Positions 38,134 to 48,104 are shown, counted from the stretch's first letter. The stretch: DNA of 64,000 nucleotides from Rubripirellula reticaptiva (GCF_007860175.1 NZ_SJPX01000003.1:266552-330551), one strand, 5' to 3'. The notes: generated from the letters alone by a model not told the origin. Numbers and translations are program-made.

Positions 38134-38502
38134 GTCTTGTCATTACCGATCCGACACGAATAGGCGCAACCGCTCGAATCCGCACAGCTGATTCAATTAA
38201 ATATTTTCCACGTCAACTTGGGACACCAGTAAATTTGGCGGGATTAAGATTCGCAATGCTCGGACCGATGCCATAATCGATGCATTAAAACGTCAGAACA
38301 CCTCGATGCAGCTCAAGCCAATTCCCGTGCTTCTTTCATGGCGAGTAAACTTAATTTTCACTTTGCTGACATCCGCAATATTTAACAAACGCAATAAAAA
38401 CTTCCTTGCATCGTTGAGTATATGAGCAAAGTTAAGTAGTACCTTTGAGGGCAAAGGCTCTAAAATTCTTTAATATCCGGTATGCGTAGGGGCAAACGTA
38501 CC
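38134..38502. other. AT-rich intergenic stretch upstream of the HD-GYP gene
   Basis: No ORF. An inverted repeat CCTTTG/CAAAGG (38442-38457, loop AGGG) lies 45 bases before the start of the HD-GYP gene and is a plausible operator or short leader hairpin. Confidence 0.45.
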
Positions 38503-39741
38503 ATGCAGGATCAGGCGAACGTACGTGTGGGGCTGGACGAAATCCGTCTAGGCGCGACGTGCAAGTACGACATACACGACGAAAACGGGATACTGTTGCT
38601 CGGCAACGGTCGTCCGTTGACGGCTGTCGTTCGCGACCAGATCATTGAACGTGGTGTCTCTTTCCTGGAAGTCTCGTCCGAAGATGCAAAGGCGCTTCGC
38701 GGCGAAAAACCATCTGGCGTACAGCCGCTGCGTCGCACTCAATCGAGCGACGCGTTACCCAAGCTTCGATTGACCAATCGCGGTTCGGAGCCTTACTCGG
38801 ACAAACGAGCCGCCGCGATGCGGCAACAAGTTGCGTCTGCGATTGGCGTGATCTCGAATCTCGGGGAACAGATTGACGGTATCTCCAATAGTGCAGTGCA
38901 TGAACTGTGCGGGATACCTAAATCTCTGTTGGCTATGGTCGAAGAAGACTCGGACCAGTCATTCTTGACTAGTTGCTGCGTCAAATCCGAAGACCATCTG
39001 GCTCGCCGCTGTGCACGAATGTCGCTACTAGCGATCAGCACCGCGATTGAATTGGAGATGAGCGAAGACGAGGTGATCCAGGCTGGAACGGCAGGTTTGC
39101 TGCACGACTTGGGACTCTACCGGTTCCCCGAAAAGTTTCGTGATCCACGCAAATTGCTAAATCATAACGAAGCGTGGGAGTATCGCCGTCATCCGACCAT
39201 GAGCGTCGATGCGGTATCGATGATCACATCGATTTCTAATGAAACACGACTGATCATTCATCAAGTGCATGAACGGCCAGACGGCAGTGGTTATCCACGC
39301 GGCATTCGTTCCAATGTGATTCATCCGGTGGCTAGTATTCTTAGCATAGTTGATGCGTATTTATCGTTGACCGATCCGGGGCCAGCGCGACCCGGTTACC
39401 TGCCTCATGACGCCCTAATTTTCATGCTGCATGAGTGCGGGCGGCGAATGTTCGATGCCGCCGCGATGCGAGCATTCTTGAATCAGATCACGCTGTATCC
39501 AATCGGAAGTCGAGTTGAATTGGACAACGGATCAATCGCAACGGTGATGCGACGATGCCATTCAAACTATGCAACGCCTGTGGTCGTGGTTGAGAACGAA
39601 AGCGAGTCTCCGATCGAACTTGCGTCTTCCGAACGGTCAATCATGCGACCAATTGTCGATCAAGAAACGAGCCAAATTCGAATCACGAAGACGATGATGG
39701 GTGCTATGAGCATCGACATGCTCGAACCGGCGTTGGGCTAA
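38503..39741 (+). CDS. HD-GYP domain protein
   Basis: HD-GYP domains degrade cyclic di-GMP. The core lies at about residues 160-350: SEDHLARRCARMSLLA, GLLHDLGLYRFPE with the His-Asp pair, HPTMSVDAV, and HQVHERPDGSGYPRG with the GYP triad, then VASILSIVDAYLSL. The usual Lys of HDxGK is Leu (HDLGL), so catalysis may be altered. An N-terminal part of about 60 residues (DIHDENGILLLGNGRPLT) is the DUF3391-like element often found with such proteins. No receiver domain is present. ATG at 38482 adds seven residues; 38503 is chosen because of the similar N-termini of relatives, with little certainty. Confidence 0.87.
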   Translation: MQDQANVRVGLDEIRLGATCKYDIHDENGILLLGNGRPLTAVVRDQIIERGVSFLEVSSEDAKALRGEKPSGVQPLRRTQSSDALPKLRLTNRGSEPYSDKRAAAMRQQVASAIGVISNLGEQIDGISNSAVHELCGIPKSLLAMVEEDSDQSFLTSCCVKSEDHLARRCARMSLLAISTAIELEMSEDEVIQAGTAGLLHDLGLYRFPEKFRDPRKLLNHNEAWEYRRHPTMSVDAVSMITSISNETRLIIHQVHERPDGSGYPRGIRSNVIHPVASILSIVDAYLSLTDPGPARPGYLPHDALIFMLHECGRRMFDAAAMRAFLNQITLYPIGSRVELDNGSIATVMRRCHSNYATPVVVVENESESPIELASSERSIMRPIVDQETSQIRITKTMMGAMSIDMLEPALG

Positions 39742-39824
39742 ACTCCGCTTGCCCAGCCTCTCCCGTATTGGCTGACTTTAGGTAGAACGCAATCCACCCA
39801 ACCAAAAACTCCGTCGACGAATCA

Positions 39825-40859
39825 CTAGTCGTCTAACTCATCAAAGTCGTCTTCGTCATCAATCGAAATATCGCTATCGAACAAGTCCTCGTCGTAATCG
39901 GGCTCTTCACCTCGTTCTAGCAATTCGTCGGGCGGAGTAGCGCCGTCTTGTGGAACCCAACGAATGGTTTCGCGTGGTGGATCCGAAAGTGCGTCATAGC
40001 ACTCCATCGCGACCCACGTCAGCCCACCTGGCCCGTCGGCAGTGTCGCCATCTTCGACGTCGTCGTCGTTTTCGATCATGTAAAGCGATGCGCTACGCAA
40101 GAATGTTTCGATTTCAGACGGTTCGAATTTTTTGCAATCAAAGATCGCTTCCAAATCGGGAAGATCGAACTGAGCGTTCCCGACCGTGTCCATCAACGAC
40201 CATGTTTCGGTCGCATTGAAAAGTCGAACATTTGTCCACATTTCCAGCGGCGGAAGCTCGTGACTCCAGGCATGGTTGAGACCACGCCGTAAACCCGACT
40301 CGTCGCAAATCACTTCACCGCCAGGGTTAAAGTAGCAGATCGCCTCGTCCGCTTCCAACAAAGTTGTCACGGCTCGAGTGATGAAGTTCAGTTCGTCCAG
40401 CGGATCATAGTCATCCGGGATCAGCGGCAGGTCATCTTCATCGTCGGCCGCCTCCTCGGCGCCCAACACATAACTGATCAGCAGCCTGATGTGCGAAGTG
40501 TGTTGCTTGACTTTTTGCTCGCCTTCTTCCCAACCCCAAGACTGTTCCGACGAACGCCGCAAACAGCCAGGGAACGCAAGCGGGCCGAACTGTCCAAGCG
40601 ACCAAGCGACGAAACGTTCAGGCGACTCATCGGGGTCACCCATATCGTCCGGCCAGACCGAGTCTGAAGGCGTAACCAACAAGTGCCCGCCAACTTCGGA
40701 ACGATAGTCATAGACCAACGTTTGCGGTGCATGATCATCGTCGACGGAATCATGGCGACCGACCAATTTAAAGTCTTTAAGTCGCTCTTCGATCGAGGCG
40801 ATTGTCACCGGGCTGCGCAGCAGGATGCACATCCCTTGGGTGAACAAACCTTTCGCCAT
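39825..40859 (-). CDS. DUF4261-like protein with acidic tail
   Basis: A 344-residue soluble protein. MCILLRSPVTIASIEERL begins a domain that looks like the DUF4261 family (hydrolase-like sequence HTSHIRLLISYVLG, then LNFITRAVTTLLEADEAICYFNPGGEVI), judged from memory of that pattern. The final 35 residues are almost entirely Asp and Glu, encoded in GAT/GAC-rich DNA, and residues about 130-145 hold a second acidic patch. No export signal, so it is cytoplasmic. Function unknown; it is flanked by the HD-GYP gene and the acyltransferase gene. Confidence 0.65.
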   Translation of the reverse strand: MAKGLFTQGMCILLRSPVTIASIEERLKDFKLVGRHDSVDDDHAPQTLVYDYRSEVGGHLLVTPSDSVWPDDMGDPDESPERFVAWSLGQFGPLAFPGCLRRSSEQSWGWEEGEQKVKQHTSHIRLLISYVLGAEEAADDEDDLPLIPDDYDPLDELNFITRAVTTLLEADEAICYFNPGGEVICDESGLRRGLNHAWSHELPPLEMWTNVRLFNATETWSLMDTVGNAQFDLPDLEAIFDCKKFEPSEIETFLRSASLYMIENDDDVEDGDTADGPGGLTWVAMECYDALSDPPRETIRWVPQDGATPPDELLERGEEPDYDEDLFDSDISIDDEDDFDELDD

Positions 40860-40959
40860 CGACTTCCTCGCTGATCAAACTTTTCGTGCCGTAATCCAAG
40901 GTTTTACCGAATCGGCCTCCGCTTCACGAGGGGATCGGGAAATGCCGCGGAAAGAACGA

Positions 40960-42447
40960 CTAAGCCGCTCGCCGAGGCTGGTGCTGATCGCCTCGGTCGT
41001 CCGTCGGCGTAGAATGACGGGCAGCGGATCCAGCACCAGTCTGGCCAAATTCGATTGAGATCACGTCGATGTTTCCAGCTCCGATTGCGGTGTTTGCCCC
41101 AGCTGGCTGTTCTGACGTCCGAAGTGAGTAATTCATCCCAAGCATTCGCCCAAACTGCGTCTTGCGAACTAACGCTTCGAATGTCAGTAGAGAAACGGTT
41201 AGCGAAACGACGCACGCCGCAAATGCCTTCAGAGCCGGGCTGATGGCATCGCCGGCAAACCACTTTAGATCGACATGAACGAGGCCAAGGATCGGGTGGT
41301 GTACCAGATAAACCCAAAATGATGCTGCCGCCAAATACTCAATCGCAACTGGGACCTGACGAATCTTTGCGACGGACACCCCAATCATCGCCAGCGTGAT
41401 TGCTAGAGCTGCGAAAGGCGTCATCACGGCCAACATGGGTTCGGCGAACAGATTCGACGTAACCGAGGCTTGACCATCGACAGCCGCAAGGGTTTCATTT
41501 TGTGCCTGTTGCCATCGCCCCAAATGCCATTGTCCCAGACTGACCGTTGCAACACCAAGCATCAGACACGGGATCACCAGACGTGGCGCAACGGCCGACA
41601 GCCGAAGCATTTTTGGATCACCGATCGCAAGCCCAACGCCGGCCGCGAAGAAGAGACCGTGATAAAGCCATTTGGATGGAACCGGAAAAAACGCGTGCTG
41701 GAATCCCCAAACGACATGGGGACGCAACCAAACAACCACGGCGGCGACAACGAACCACCCCACCGAAAGCGTCCAAAACAAGCTAGGCCGTGCTGCTGGG
41801 CCCTGACCGAGATGGGAAATTGAGTGACTTCGCGTGCGTTCGCGACGACGATTGGCGACATGCTTGCCAACCGCCAGCACAAGAATGTACAGGAACAAGT
41901 ACTGTAAAAACCAAAGGTGACTGAGCCCCCAAAGGTTTTGGTCGATCACACCGTCGAACTTCAGACTGCGAAGCTTCACAGGCTCGACCCATCCTTCGGC
42001 GACCCATCCCAGAACCCAGGCGTATAGATCCAGCGGCAGAACCACCACCATCGCGAATGCTAGCGGGATCAGCAGTCGTTTCGATCGCGTTTTGACCATC
42101 GCCACAGGTGTTGAACGCGAAAGTGATTGCCAGGCAAAGAATCCAGCGATAACCAGAAAGACCGGCATGATAACCAGCTCGATCGACCAAAACGCAAAAT
42201 CGACGACACTGCTTGATTGATCTCGGATCGACCATGCCAGCCCAGGCATGGGATTTTTGAGATAAGGCGCCCCGGCGTGCAGGGCGACGACGCCGACCGC
42301 GGCCGCAGCCCGGACCGAGTCGATGCCCGCGAGCGTCGACGTGCCAGCCGAACAAGTTCCAGCCGATTGTTTTAATGACTCGCTGACCGGCTTGATCGGT
42401 AACGCTAGCCGCTGCGGATCGGTCGTTGGGTTTTGCGTCGAGTCCAT
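40960..42447 (-). CDS. Acyltransferase 3-type membrane protein
   Basis: An integral membrane protein of about 496 residues with around ten hydrophobic segments. The opening LAGIDSVRAAAAVGVVALHAG matches the conserved Arg-His start of the acyltransferase 3/OpgC family, followed by VIMPVFLVIAGFFAW, KRLLIPLAFAMVVVLPL and SHLWFLQYLFLYI. The family O-acylates sugars, lipids or peptides using acyl-CoA. The C-terminal 50 residues are hydrophilic and basic. The start 42447 fits the hydrophobic onset better than 42519. No sugar-biosynthesis neighbour helps in naming a substrate. Confidence 0.82.
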   Translation of the reverse strand: MDSTQNPTTDPQRLALPIKPVSESLKQSAGTCSAGTSTLAGIDSVRAAAAVGVVALHAGAPYLKNPMPGLAWSIRDQSSSVVDFAFWSIELVIMPVFLVIAGFFAWQSLSRSTPVAMVKTRSKRLLIPLAFAMVVVLPLDLYAWVLGWVAEGWVEPVKLRSLKFDGVIDQNLWGLSHLWFLQYLFLYILVLAVGKHVANRRRERTRSHSISHLGQGPAARPSLFWTLSVGWFVVAAVVVWLRPHVVWGFQHAFFPVPSKWLYHGLFFAAGVGLAIGDPKMLRLSAVAPRLVIPCLMLGVATVSLGQWHLGRWQQAQNETLAAVDGQASVTSNLFAEPMLAVMTPFAALAITLAMIGVSVAKIRQVPVAIEYLAAASFWVYLVHHPILGLVHVDLKWFAGDAISPALKAFAACVVSLTVSLLTFEALVRKTQFGRMLGMNYSLRTSEQPAGANTAIGAGNIDVISIEFGQTGAGSAARHSTPTDDRGDQHQPRRAA

Positions 42448-42906
42448 GTTCCGAGAAATACCAAATTGGCCGCTGACGGCGAAAGTCCAGACGTTTGGCC
42501 GTTTTAAACGGCTTCGCATCGGCCCGAAAACCGGCCTGGCCTGTGAATTCCCTATTATTCGGCGTTGCTGTGGGGCGGATTCAGCGAATTTCGTTGACGG
42601 GACTGGTCCATTTCGTGGATACTAGATGCAAGCAAGCTTCTCTTCTGCGCCGACATTTCGAGTCGGCCTAGCTCTCACGGTGGAACGCCCATGAGTGGTC
42701 TGAAAAAAATGACTGTTCCCAGTAAAACACGAACTCAATTCTTCCGAGCCGAGTCGAATTCGCCTTCTCCATTCAGCTCGCTGCACGCGGGCACCGGTTG
42801 GGGAAATCGAAACAACTTTGGCGCTCGAGCGTTAGACACCCAGGGCTTCGGCAAAAGTGCGCTGGCGATCGGGCGATCCAGTCGTCTGCAACACCATCGA
42901 ACCAGA

Positions 42907-44466
42907 ATGCTGATTCTGGCGGGTGCGTTTTTCGTGATCGCAGCTTGCTGTTCGACACGCGTGATGGGACAGGCTGCTAAGTACGAAACGATCCCGATGC
43001 ACCGAGCGTTGACTGCCGATAAAATCGACGAAGTCGAAAAAGCGACCAAACGTTTTGTTAGTTCGGGGGAAGGCAACCAAGGCTTGGTAACCGCCTATTT
43101 CTTGTACTACGTTCCTGCCGCGCTGACGGCTGCTGATGCAGCCAAAGACACGTCGCGAATTGTTTCCGACGTCAGCGGACATATTTCGCGAGTGGCTCGT
43201 TCAAGCCGAACCGATGTGTTCCAGAAAGTCACGGGAGACACGTTCAAGGGACTAAAAAAAGTCGCCGAAGGCAACTACAGCCCGTCGTCACGAATCAGTG
43301 CAATCGTGCTGATGAGCCAACTTGATCAACGCCAAGCTGACAACGCAAGCAAGACTCCACCTGTACCGCTAATGGCAAACTTGCCGGTCTTCATGGAGAT
43401 TTACTCGAACGAAAAGAACTCCGATGGTGTTCGCGCTGCGGCCCTTCAAGGCATGAACCGCTTGGTGACATTCGGTTTTCCAGCGATCGCTCCCGACGTT
43501 CGCGCAAAAATCACCGCCGACATGATGGCGTTGCTCGATTCGTCGCCACCGATGTTTCGAACCGAAAAAGTACACGCCTATCTGCAGCGATATGCGGTCG
43601 ACATGTTGGCAACCCTTGCGCCCGAGAACGACCCAACGCTTGGCCAAAAACTGATCAGTATCAGCGGCAAACCTGAGAATCAAGATTTGATCGCCCTGTA
43701 TTCGGCGTCGAAAATCGGTCGTCTTGGCAAATCGCTCGAGGGCAAAGTTGCCGAACCTGAAAAAGTACTCAAGAGCTGGTCCAAGCGCGCGTTGGCTGGC
43801 TTCGAAGCCGAAATTGCTCGAATCGAAGGCATGGAACGACTTGCACCAGTTTCCACACAGCCCAAAGATCCGAAGTTGTTCTTGAACAAGGACGCCAAAA
43901 ACACCGCTCGAAAAGCCCCTCGAATGGGCATGGAGGACATGAACGATAGCATGATGATGGGTGGCTATGAGGGAATGGAGATGGACGACATGGGGATGGG
44001 CAGCTACGACGACATGGACATGGGAATGGGGTATGGAATGGGAATGATGGGAGCCGTCGTTGCTAAGCCACAACCACCCGAAGTTATCGCTTCACGCCGG
44101 CGGCTTAACTACATGCTTCAACAGCTCTACCAAGGTGCAACCGGTAGCGGCACGACCGGCATTCCGCCCAAGAATGTTGGCGGATTGCTAGCGTCGCTGC
44201 CCGCGGACAAAAAGACTGCGGTCGCAGATTGGGTTTCATCGATGGACGAAGTGGTAACGGCTCTTAACGACAACATGTTGGATGATCAAACGAAGTACCT
44301 CGAAGGGCTTCAAGATCAAGCTGCGATATTACGAGAGCTGGTCGGCGTGGAAGCGAAAGAGATTTTTAAAGATGACGAAATGGCCATTGCAAATCCGGCC
44401 GGCGACGGCGGAGCCGCGGTGGCAGCACCAGCAGCAGCCGAAGCAGAGAACGAGTTCTCGTTTTAA
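42907..44466 (+). CDS. Exported protein with Met/Gly/Asp-rich insert, unknown function
   Basis: A signal peptide (LILAGAFFVIAACCS) begins at the ATG at 42907, giving about 519 residues; the frame is open to 42691, but that extension has no pattern. The body is alpha-helical, with repeated short helices suggesting a HEAT-like array (KATKRFVSSGEGNQGLVTAY, SSRISAIVLMSQLDQRQA, GVRAAALQGMNRLVTFG). At about residues 340-385 lies a segment of Met, Gly, Asp and Tyr (phrases such as EGMEMDDMGMG and YGMGMMGAVV). Met-rich stretches can bind copper or act as flexible linkers; which applies is not known. A strong terminator follows. Confidence 0.7.
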   Translation: MLILAGAFFVIAACCSTRVMGQAAKYETIPMHRALTADKIDEVEKATKRFVSSGEGNQGLVTAYFLYYVPAALTAADAAKDTSRIVSDVSGHISRVARSSRTDVFQKVTGDTFKGLKKVAEGNYSPSSRISAIVLMSQLDQRQADNASKTPPVPLMANLPVFMEIYSNEKNSDGVRAAALQGMNRLVTFGFPAIAPDVRAKITADMMALLDSSPPMFRTEKVHAYLQRYAVDMLATLAPENDPTLGQKLISISGKPENQDLIALYSASKIGRLGKSLEGKVAEPEKVLKSWSKRALAGFEAEIARIEGMERLAPVSTQPKDPKLFLNKDAKNTARKAPRMGMEDMNDSMMMGGYEGMEMDDMGMGSYDDMDMGMGYGMGMMGAVVAKPQPPEVIASRRRLNYMLQQLYQGATGSGTTGIPPKNVGGLLASLPADKKTAVADWVSSMDEVVTALNDNMLDDQTKYLEGLQDQAAILRELVGVEAKEIFKDDEMAIANPAGDGGAAVAAPAAAEAENEFSF

Positions 44467-44491
44467 ACCAATCGCGATCCACAGTTCATAG

Positions 44492-44528
44492 AAAGAGGCG
44501 GTGAAGAAATTCTTCACCGCCTCTTTTT
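44492..44528. terminator. Bidirectional intrinsic terminator
   Basis: A perfect 17-bp inverted repeat (AAAGAGGCGGTGAAGAA with its complement at 44510-44526) with A residues before and T residues after. It ends the Met-rich protein gene 26 bases past its stop and could also stop the convergent M16 peptidase transcript. Confidence 0.93.
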
Positions 44529-44636
44529 GTTAACGTTTCCGATATTAAACCAACTGCGAGTTGTTTCTACGGAAACCTTCCCGCACATTCATGGCATTCG
44601 ATGCCAGTGTGATTCACAACCACACACGCCTGCAAT

Positions 44637-47492
44637 TCACTCGGTTTCCGCCGCACCTGCTGCAGCCGCTGAAGCCTTTGCTGGTGCAGTGCCAACCGCT
44701 TCCGCTGGCTCGATGGCAGCAGCGTTAGCAAAGTCACCAGCGACAGCAATGACAAGCTTGTCCGGCTGAATGAACTTAACGATCGCGGCGTTGACGGACT
44801 CAACCGTCGCCTCGTTGATCTGGCGTTCGTGCTTGTCGTGGTATGCCATCGTGCGATCATTAAACATCGTCCCCAGCAATTCACCGGCAAGCGATGCGTC
44901 GGCTGTGCGACGAACTCGAGCGGCTTGCAAGTAAGAGACCTTGGCCTTTTCTAGTTCGTCTTCGGTGATGCCTTCGTCCCGAATTCGATTGATTTCCTCC
45001 AACAAGACCTCGGTCAATCGATCCTTGTTTTGCGGATTCGTGATCGCGTAAAGCGTGAAATCAACGCGGCCATCCTTCGCGCGTGCCGACAACCCACTGC
45101 GAACGCCGTACGAAAGTCCTTCTTGCTGTCGAACCCGATCTCCCAGGCGGCTGCTCAGCGATCCACCGCCCAGAATGAAGTTGCCTAACACCAATGAAGC
45201 GTATTCTGGTTGATCGTCCGCCAAAGCGTACTGTTGGCTGCTGTATAGAAATGCGTTGGCTTTGTCCGGCGTTTCGATCACGTCAGTCGACCCGTCGATT
45301 TCAGGATGCGGATCGCGAGAGACACGCTGGTATGCGATGTCCGTGTTCCAGTCCGCGAGTTCCGCCTTGACCAGCGCCTTGACCTCTTCCGCATCAAAGT
45401 CGCCGACGACCGACAATTCACCCGCTTGATTGCTGAAAAACGTTGAGTGCAAGTTCTTCAGTTCGTCAATCGTGACCGCATCATACATCGCGATCTCTTC
45501 GTCCACGGACATCACATAGCGAATATCATCGGGCCCATACGGCGAAAGCGATTTCTGGACGCTGCGAGGTGCAAGCGCCTGAGGTTCGGTCGTACTCTTC
45601 TGCAAACTCGCCACGATTTGTCGCTTCAGAACATCCAACTCGCCACCATCTAGCCGAGGGCGGCGAACCACATCGCCGATCAATCCGATCACTTCCGGCA
45701 AAAACTCTCGTTTCGTTTTCACCGTCAACTGAAATAGGCCGACCGTCGTGTTCATCGACATTTCAGCTCGCAATCGAGTCAACTCGTCCTGCAACCCCGT
45801 GTAGTCCAGCTTGTCAGTACCGCGAGCCATCACCAAGCCGAGCAGTTCGACCGCGCCAAGTTTATCTTTGAGTGTGTCACCGGTGCCGAATCGCAGCGTT
45901 AACATCATTGAAACGGTCGCACCACGAGTCTTCTTGGGGAGCAACGCGTACTGAATTCCGCCGATCAGATCGCCGCGTTCGGTTCGCGCTTCGATCGCCG
46001 AAGGCGTGGGATCAAATTGTTCGCCAGCGGCAACGGCTTCGCGTCCTTTGTAATTCTTCAACACCGTCTTCATGTCGGGTGCTTCCGGAATTTCGATGCG
46101 TTCCGAGGTCTCGCTAGGAATGAACAATCCCACGGTACGGTTGTTTCGAACAAAGTACTTTTGAGCAACCGCTTGGACTTGTTCCAAGGTCAGAGACTCG
46201 ACCATGTCGCGGAACAAGAAGTACAACCGCCAATCACCTTGGGCTGCCCAATCGCTCAGCGCCACCGCCACCTTGTCGCTGTCGCCGGCGGCAAGTTCAC
46301 GTTGCTTCAAAATCTGCTGAACCGCTCGGTCCAGTTCCTGTTGAGTGATCGGCTCCTTGATCAACGATTCCTCAACGATCTCGATCAAAGTTGACCGCGC
46401 CGTTTCGATCGACTTTTCGACGGGAACCTCGGCAAGGGTCATGAACAAACCAGGTTCGGTAAACGCATAGGCGAGGGCATAGACATTGGAAGCAATGTCC
46501 GTTTCGACCATGTTCTTGTACAACCGGCCGCTTGGTTCGTCGCCCAGGATGTACACGAGCGCTTTGGCCGCCGCAAAATCCGGATGGCTGCTGGCAGGAA
46601 TGTGATAGGCCGCGCCGGCCAATTGAATTTCGCCCACACGCCGCAGCAACACCGTTCGCTCGCCATCTTGCGCAGGTTCGGTCGTGTAGGTCGCGTCAAT
46701 CGGAGTGTCAGGTTTCTTGAGTGAGCCGAAATAGTCTTTGACGTAGCCAAGTGCTTCCTGCGGATCAAACTTACCAGCGATCGTGACCATCACGTTGTCC
46801 GGACGATAATATTTGCGATAGAAACGACGTAAGTTCACGACTGGCACACGCTCAATGTCGCTGCGATTGCCGATCGTTGACCGACCATAGTTGTGCCAAT
46901 CGTAGGCCGCTGACTGCATTCGCTGCATCAGAACTCGGATCGGTGAATTTTCACCGCTCTCGAATTCATTGCGAACGACCGTCATTTCCTTCTCGAGATC
47001 TTCGCCACGAATGAAGCTGTTGACCAATCGATCAGCTTCCAAGCGGACAGCAAACTCGAGGTTATCGCCTGTCGCTGGCAATGTTTCGTAGTAATTTGTG
47101 CGATCCATCCATGTCGTACCGTTCATCGAGTTCCCGGCGCCCCGTTCCTTCAATACCTTAGGAATGTCCGGATGCATTGGCGTGCCCTTGAACAACATGT
47201 GTTCCAACAAGTGGGCCATACCGGCTTCGCCGTAACCTTCGTGACGCGAACCGACGAATATGGTCATGTTGACCGTCACGACTTCTTTGCTTTCGTCCGG
47301 AAACAACAGCACTCGGACACCATTGTCGAGCAGGAATTCAGAGATTCCTTCGATCTCAGTCACCTTTTCGACGTTCTCGATACTCGCAATTCCATCCACG
47401 TTGGGATCCTTGGTGTTAACTTTTAAAGCGTTCTCGTCGGCCGAACTCGATAGGCTGCCAAAGAAACTCAGCGCAACCGCCGAAGCGGTCAT
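44637..47492 (-). CDS. M16 family zinc peptidase, exported, two-module form
   Basis: The 951-residue protein has a signal peptide (TASAVALSFFGSLSSSA) and two M16 halves. The N-terminal half has the inverted zinc motif HLLEHMLFKG near residue 90 with the distal Glu region VVRNEFE; RRVGEIQLAGAAYHIPA is also typical. The C-terminal half (from about residue 490) lacks HxxEH and is the usual inactive clamp. The start at 47492 is backed by GAGGAG six to seven bases upstream. The open frame continues to 47657, but encodes only Ser/Arg-rich low complexity. The peptide substrates should be extracytoplasmic. Confidence 0.9.
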   Translation of the reverse strand: MTASAVALSFFGSLSSSADENALKVNTKDPNVDGIASIENVEKVTEIEGISEFLLDNGVRVLLFPDESKEVVTVNMTIFVGSRHEGYGEAGMAHLLEHMLFKGTPMHPDIPKVLKERGAGNSMNGTTWMDRTNYYETLPATGDNLEFAVRLEADRLVNSFIRGEDLEKEMTVVRNEFESGENSPIRVLMQRMQSAAYDWHNYGRSTIGNRSDIERVPVVNLRRFYRKYYRPDNVMVTIAGKFDPQEALGYVKDYFGSLKKPDTPIDATYTTEPAQDGERTVLLRRVGEIQLAGAAYHIPASSHPDFAAAKALVYILGDEPSGRLYKNMVETDIASNVYALAYAFTEPGLFMTLAEVPVEKSIETARSTLIEIVEESLIKEPITQQELDRAVQQILKQRELAAGDSDKVAVALSDWAAQGDWRLYFLFRDMVESLTLEQVQAVAQKYFVRNNRTVGLFIPSETSERIEIPEAPDMKTVLKNYKGREAVAAGEQFDPTPSAIEARTERGDLIGGIQYALLPKKTRGATVSMMLTLRFGTGDTLKDKLGAVELLGLVMARGTDKLDYTGLQDELTRLRAEMSMNTTVGLFQLTVKTKREFLPEVIGLIGDVVRRPRLDGGELDVLKRQIVASLQKSTTEPQALAPRSVQKSLSPYGPDDIRYVMSVDEEIAMYDAVTIDELKNLHSTFFSNQAGELSVVGDFDAEEVKALVKAELADWNTDIAYQRVSRDPHPEIDGSTDVIETPDKANAFLYSSQQYALADDQPEYASLVLGNFILGGGSLSSRLGDRVRQQEGLSYGVRSGLSARAKDGRVDFTLYAITNPQNKDRLTEVLLEEINRIRDEGITEDELEKAKVSYLQAARVRRTADASLAGELLGTMFNDRTMAYHDKHERQINEATVESVNAAIVKFIQPDKLVIAVAGDFANAAAIEPAEAVGTAPAKASAAAAGAAETE

Positions 47493-47517
47493 CAGTACTC
47501 CTCTTGCCCTTGGAAAC

Positions 47518-47569
47518 CTTGACGAATTGGATTGCCTAGACGAACTAGACGAATCGGGGTGCCTAGACG
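47518..47569. repeat. Four heptamer repeats upstream of the M16 peptidase gene
   Basis: CTTGACG (47518), CTAGACG (47536), CTAGACG (47545) and CTAGACG (47563) are spaced 18, 9 and 18 bases apart. They fall in the leader of the M16 gene on the opposite strand and give the repetitive residues in the longer frame. They could be an array of regulator binding sites. Confidence 0.6.
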
Positions 47570-47789
47570 AGTCGGGGGGATAGTGATCCACGGTCACGGC
47601 GCTACTCCATTGGTGATTGAGACACAACAATTTCACGAATTGTAACGTCGCGGCCACAACCGGATAACAGCCCAGGGGTTAGCACCGGTGGCATAATGAC
47701 CCTAAGTTGCATCGCGGGACCCTACGTTGCTTCGCTGGACCGATCGTTGCAGAATTGCGGCTGTCAGTTTTCACTCAGGAGCGACTGCG

Positions 47790-48104
47790 ATGACCACCCA
47801 CTGGACCGACATTGGCGCCAGCGAATCGATTCTCGAAGGATCAGCGATCGAAACCCTGGTCGGGGATCAGATTTTGGCGGTCTTTCGATCCGGCGGCGAG
47901 CTGTTTGCAATGGATGGGATGTGCGCGCACCAGGGCGGACCAATCGCCCAAGGCGCCGTGTGCGACGGTTGCGTGACTTGTCCGTGGCATGGTTGGCAAT
48001 ACGAACTGTCCACTGGCATCCAAACCATCAACCGCCAACCGCTGATGCGAACGTTTAAGGTTCGCGAATCCGGCGGCCGGATAGAAGTCGAAATTGACGG
48101 CTAA
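47790..48104 (+). CDS. Rieske [2Fe-2S] ferredoxin-like protein
   Basis: A 104-residue protein with the full Rieske pattern: CAHQGG and CPWHGW, 18 residues apart as expected, binding the cluster through two Cys and two His. The length fits a stand-alone Rieske ferredoxin or NirD-type subunit rather than an oxygenase. The start ATG at 47790 has GGAG eight bases before it. No oxygenase, reductase or nitrite reductase gene adjoins, so its redox partner is unknown. It is divergent from the M16 gene. Confidence 0.92.
   Translation: MTTHWTDIGASESILEGSAIETLVGDQILAVFRSGGELFAMDGMCAHQGGPIAQGAVCDGCVTCPWHGWQYELSTGIQTINRQPLMRTFKVRESGGRIEVEIDG

Noticed and set aside
47493-47657. Ser/Arg-rich N-terminal extension of the M16 peptidase
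   Set aside because: Low complexity built from heptamer repeats; a good ribosome binding site and signal peptide mark 47492 as the start.
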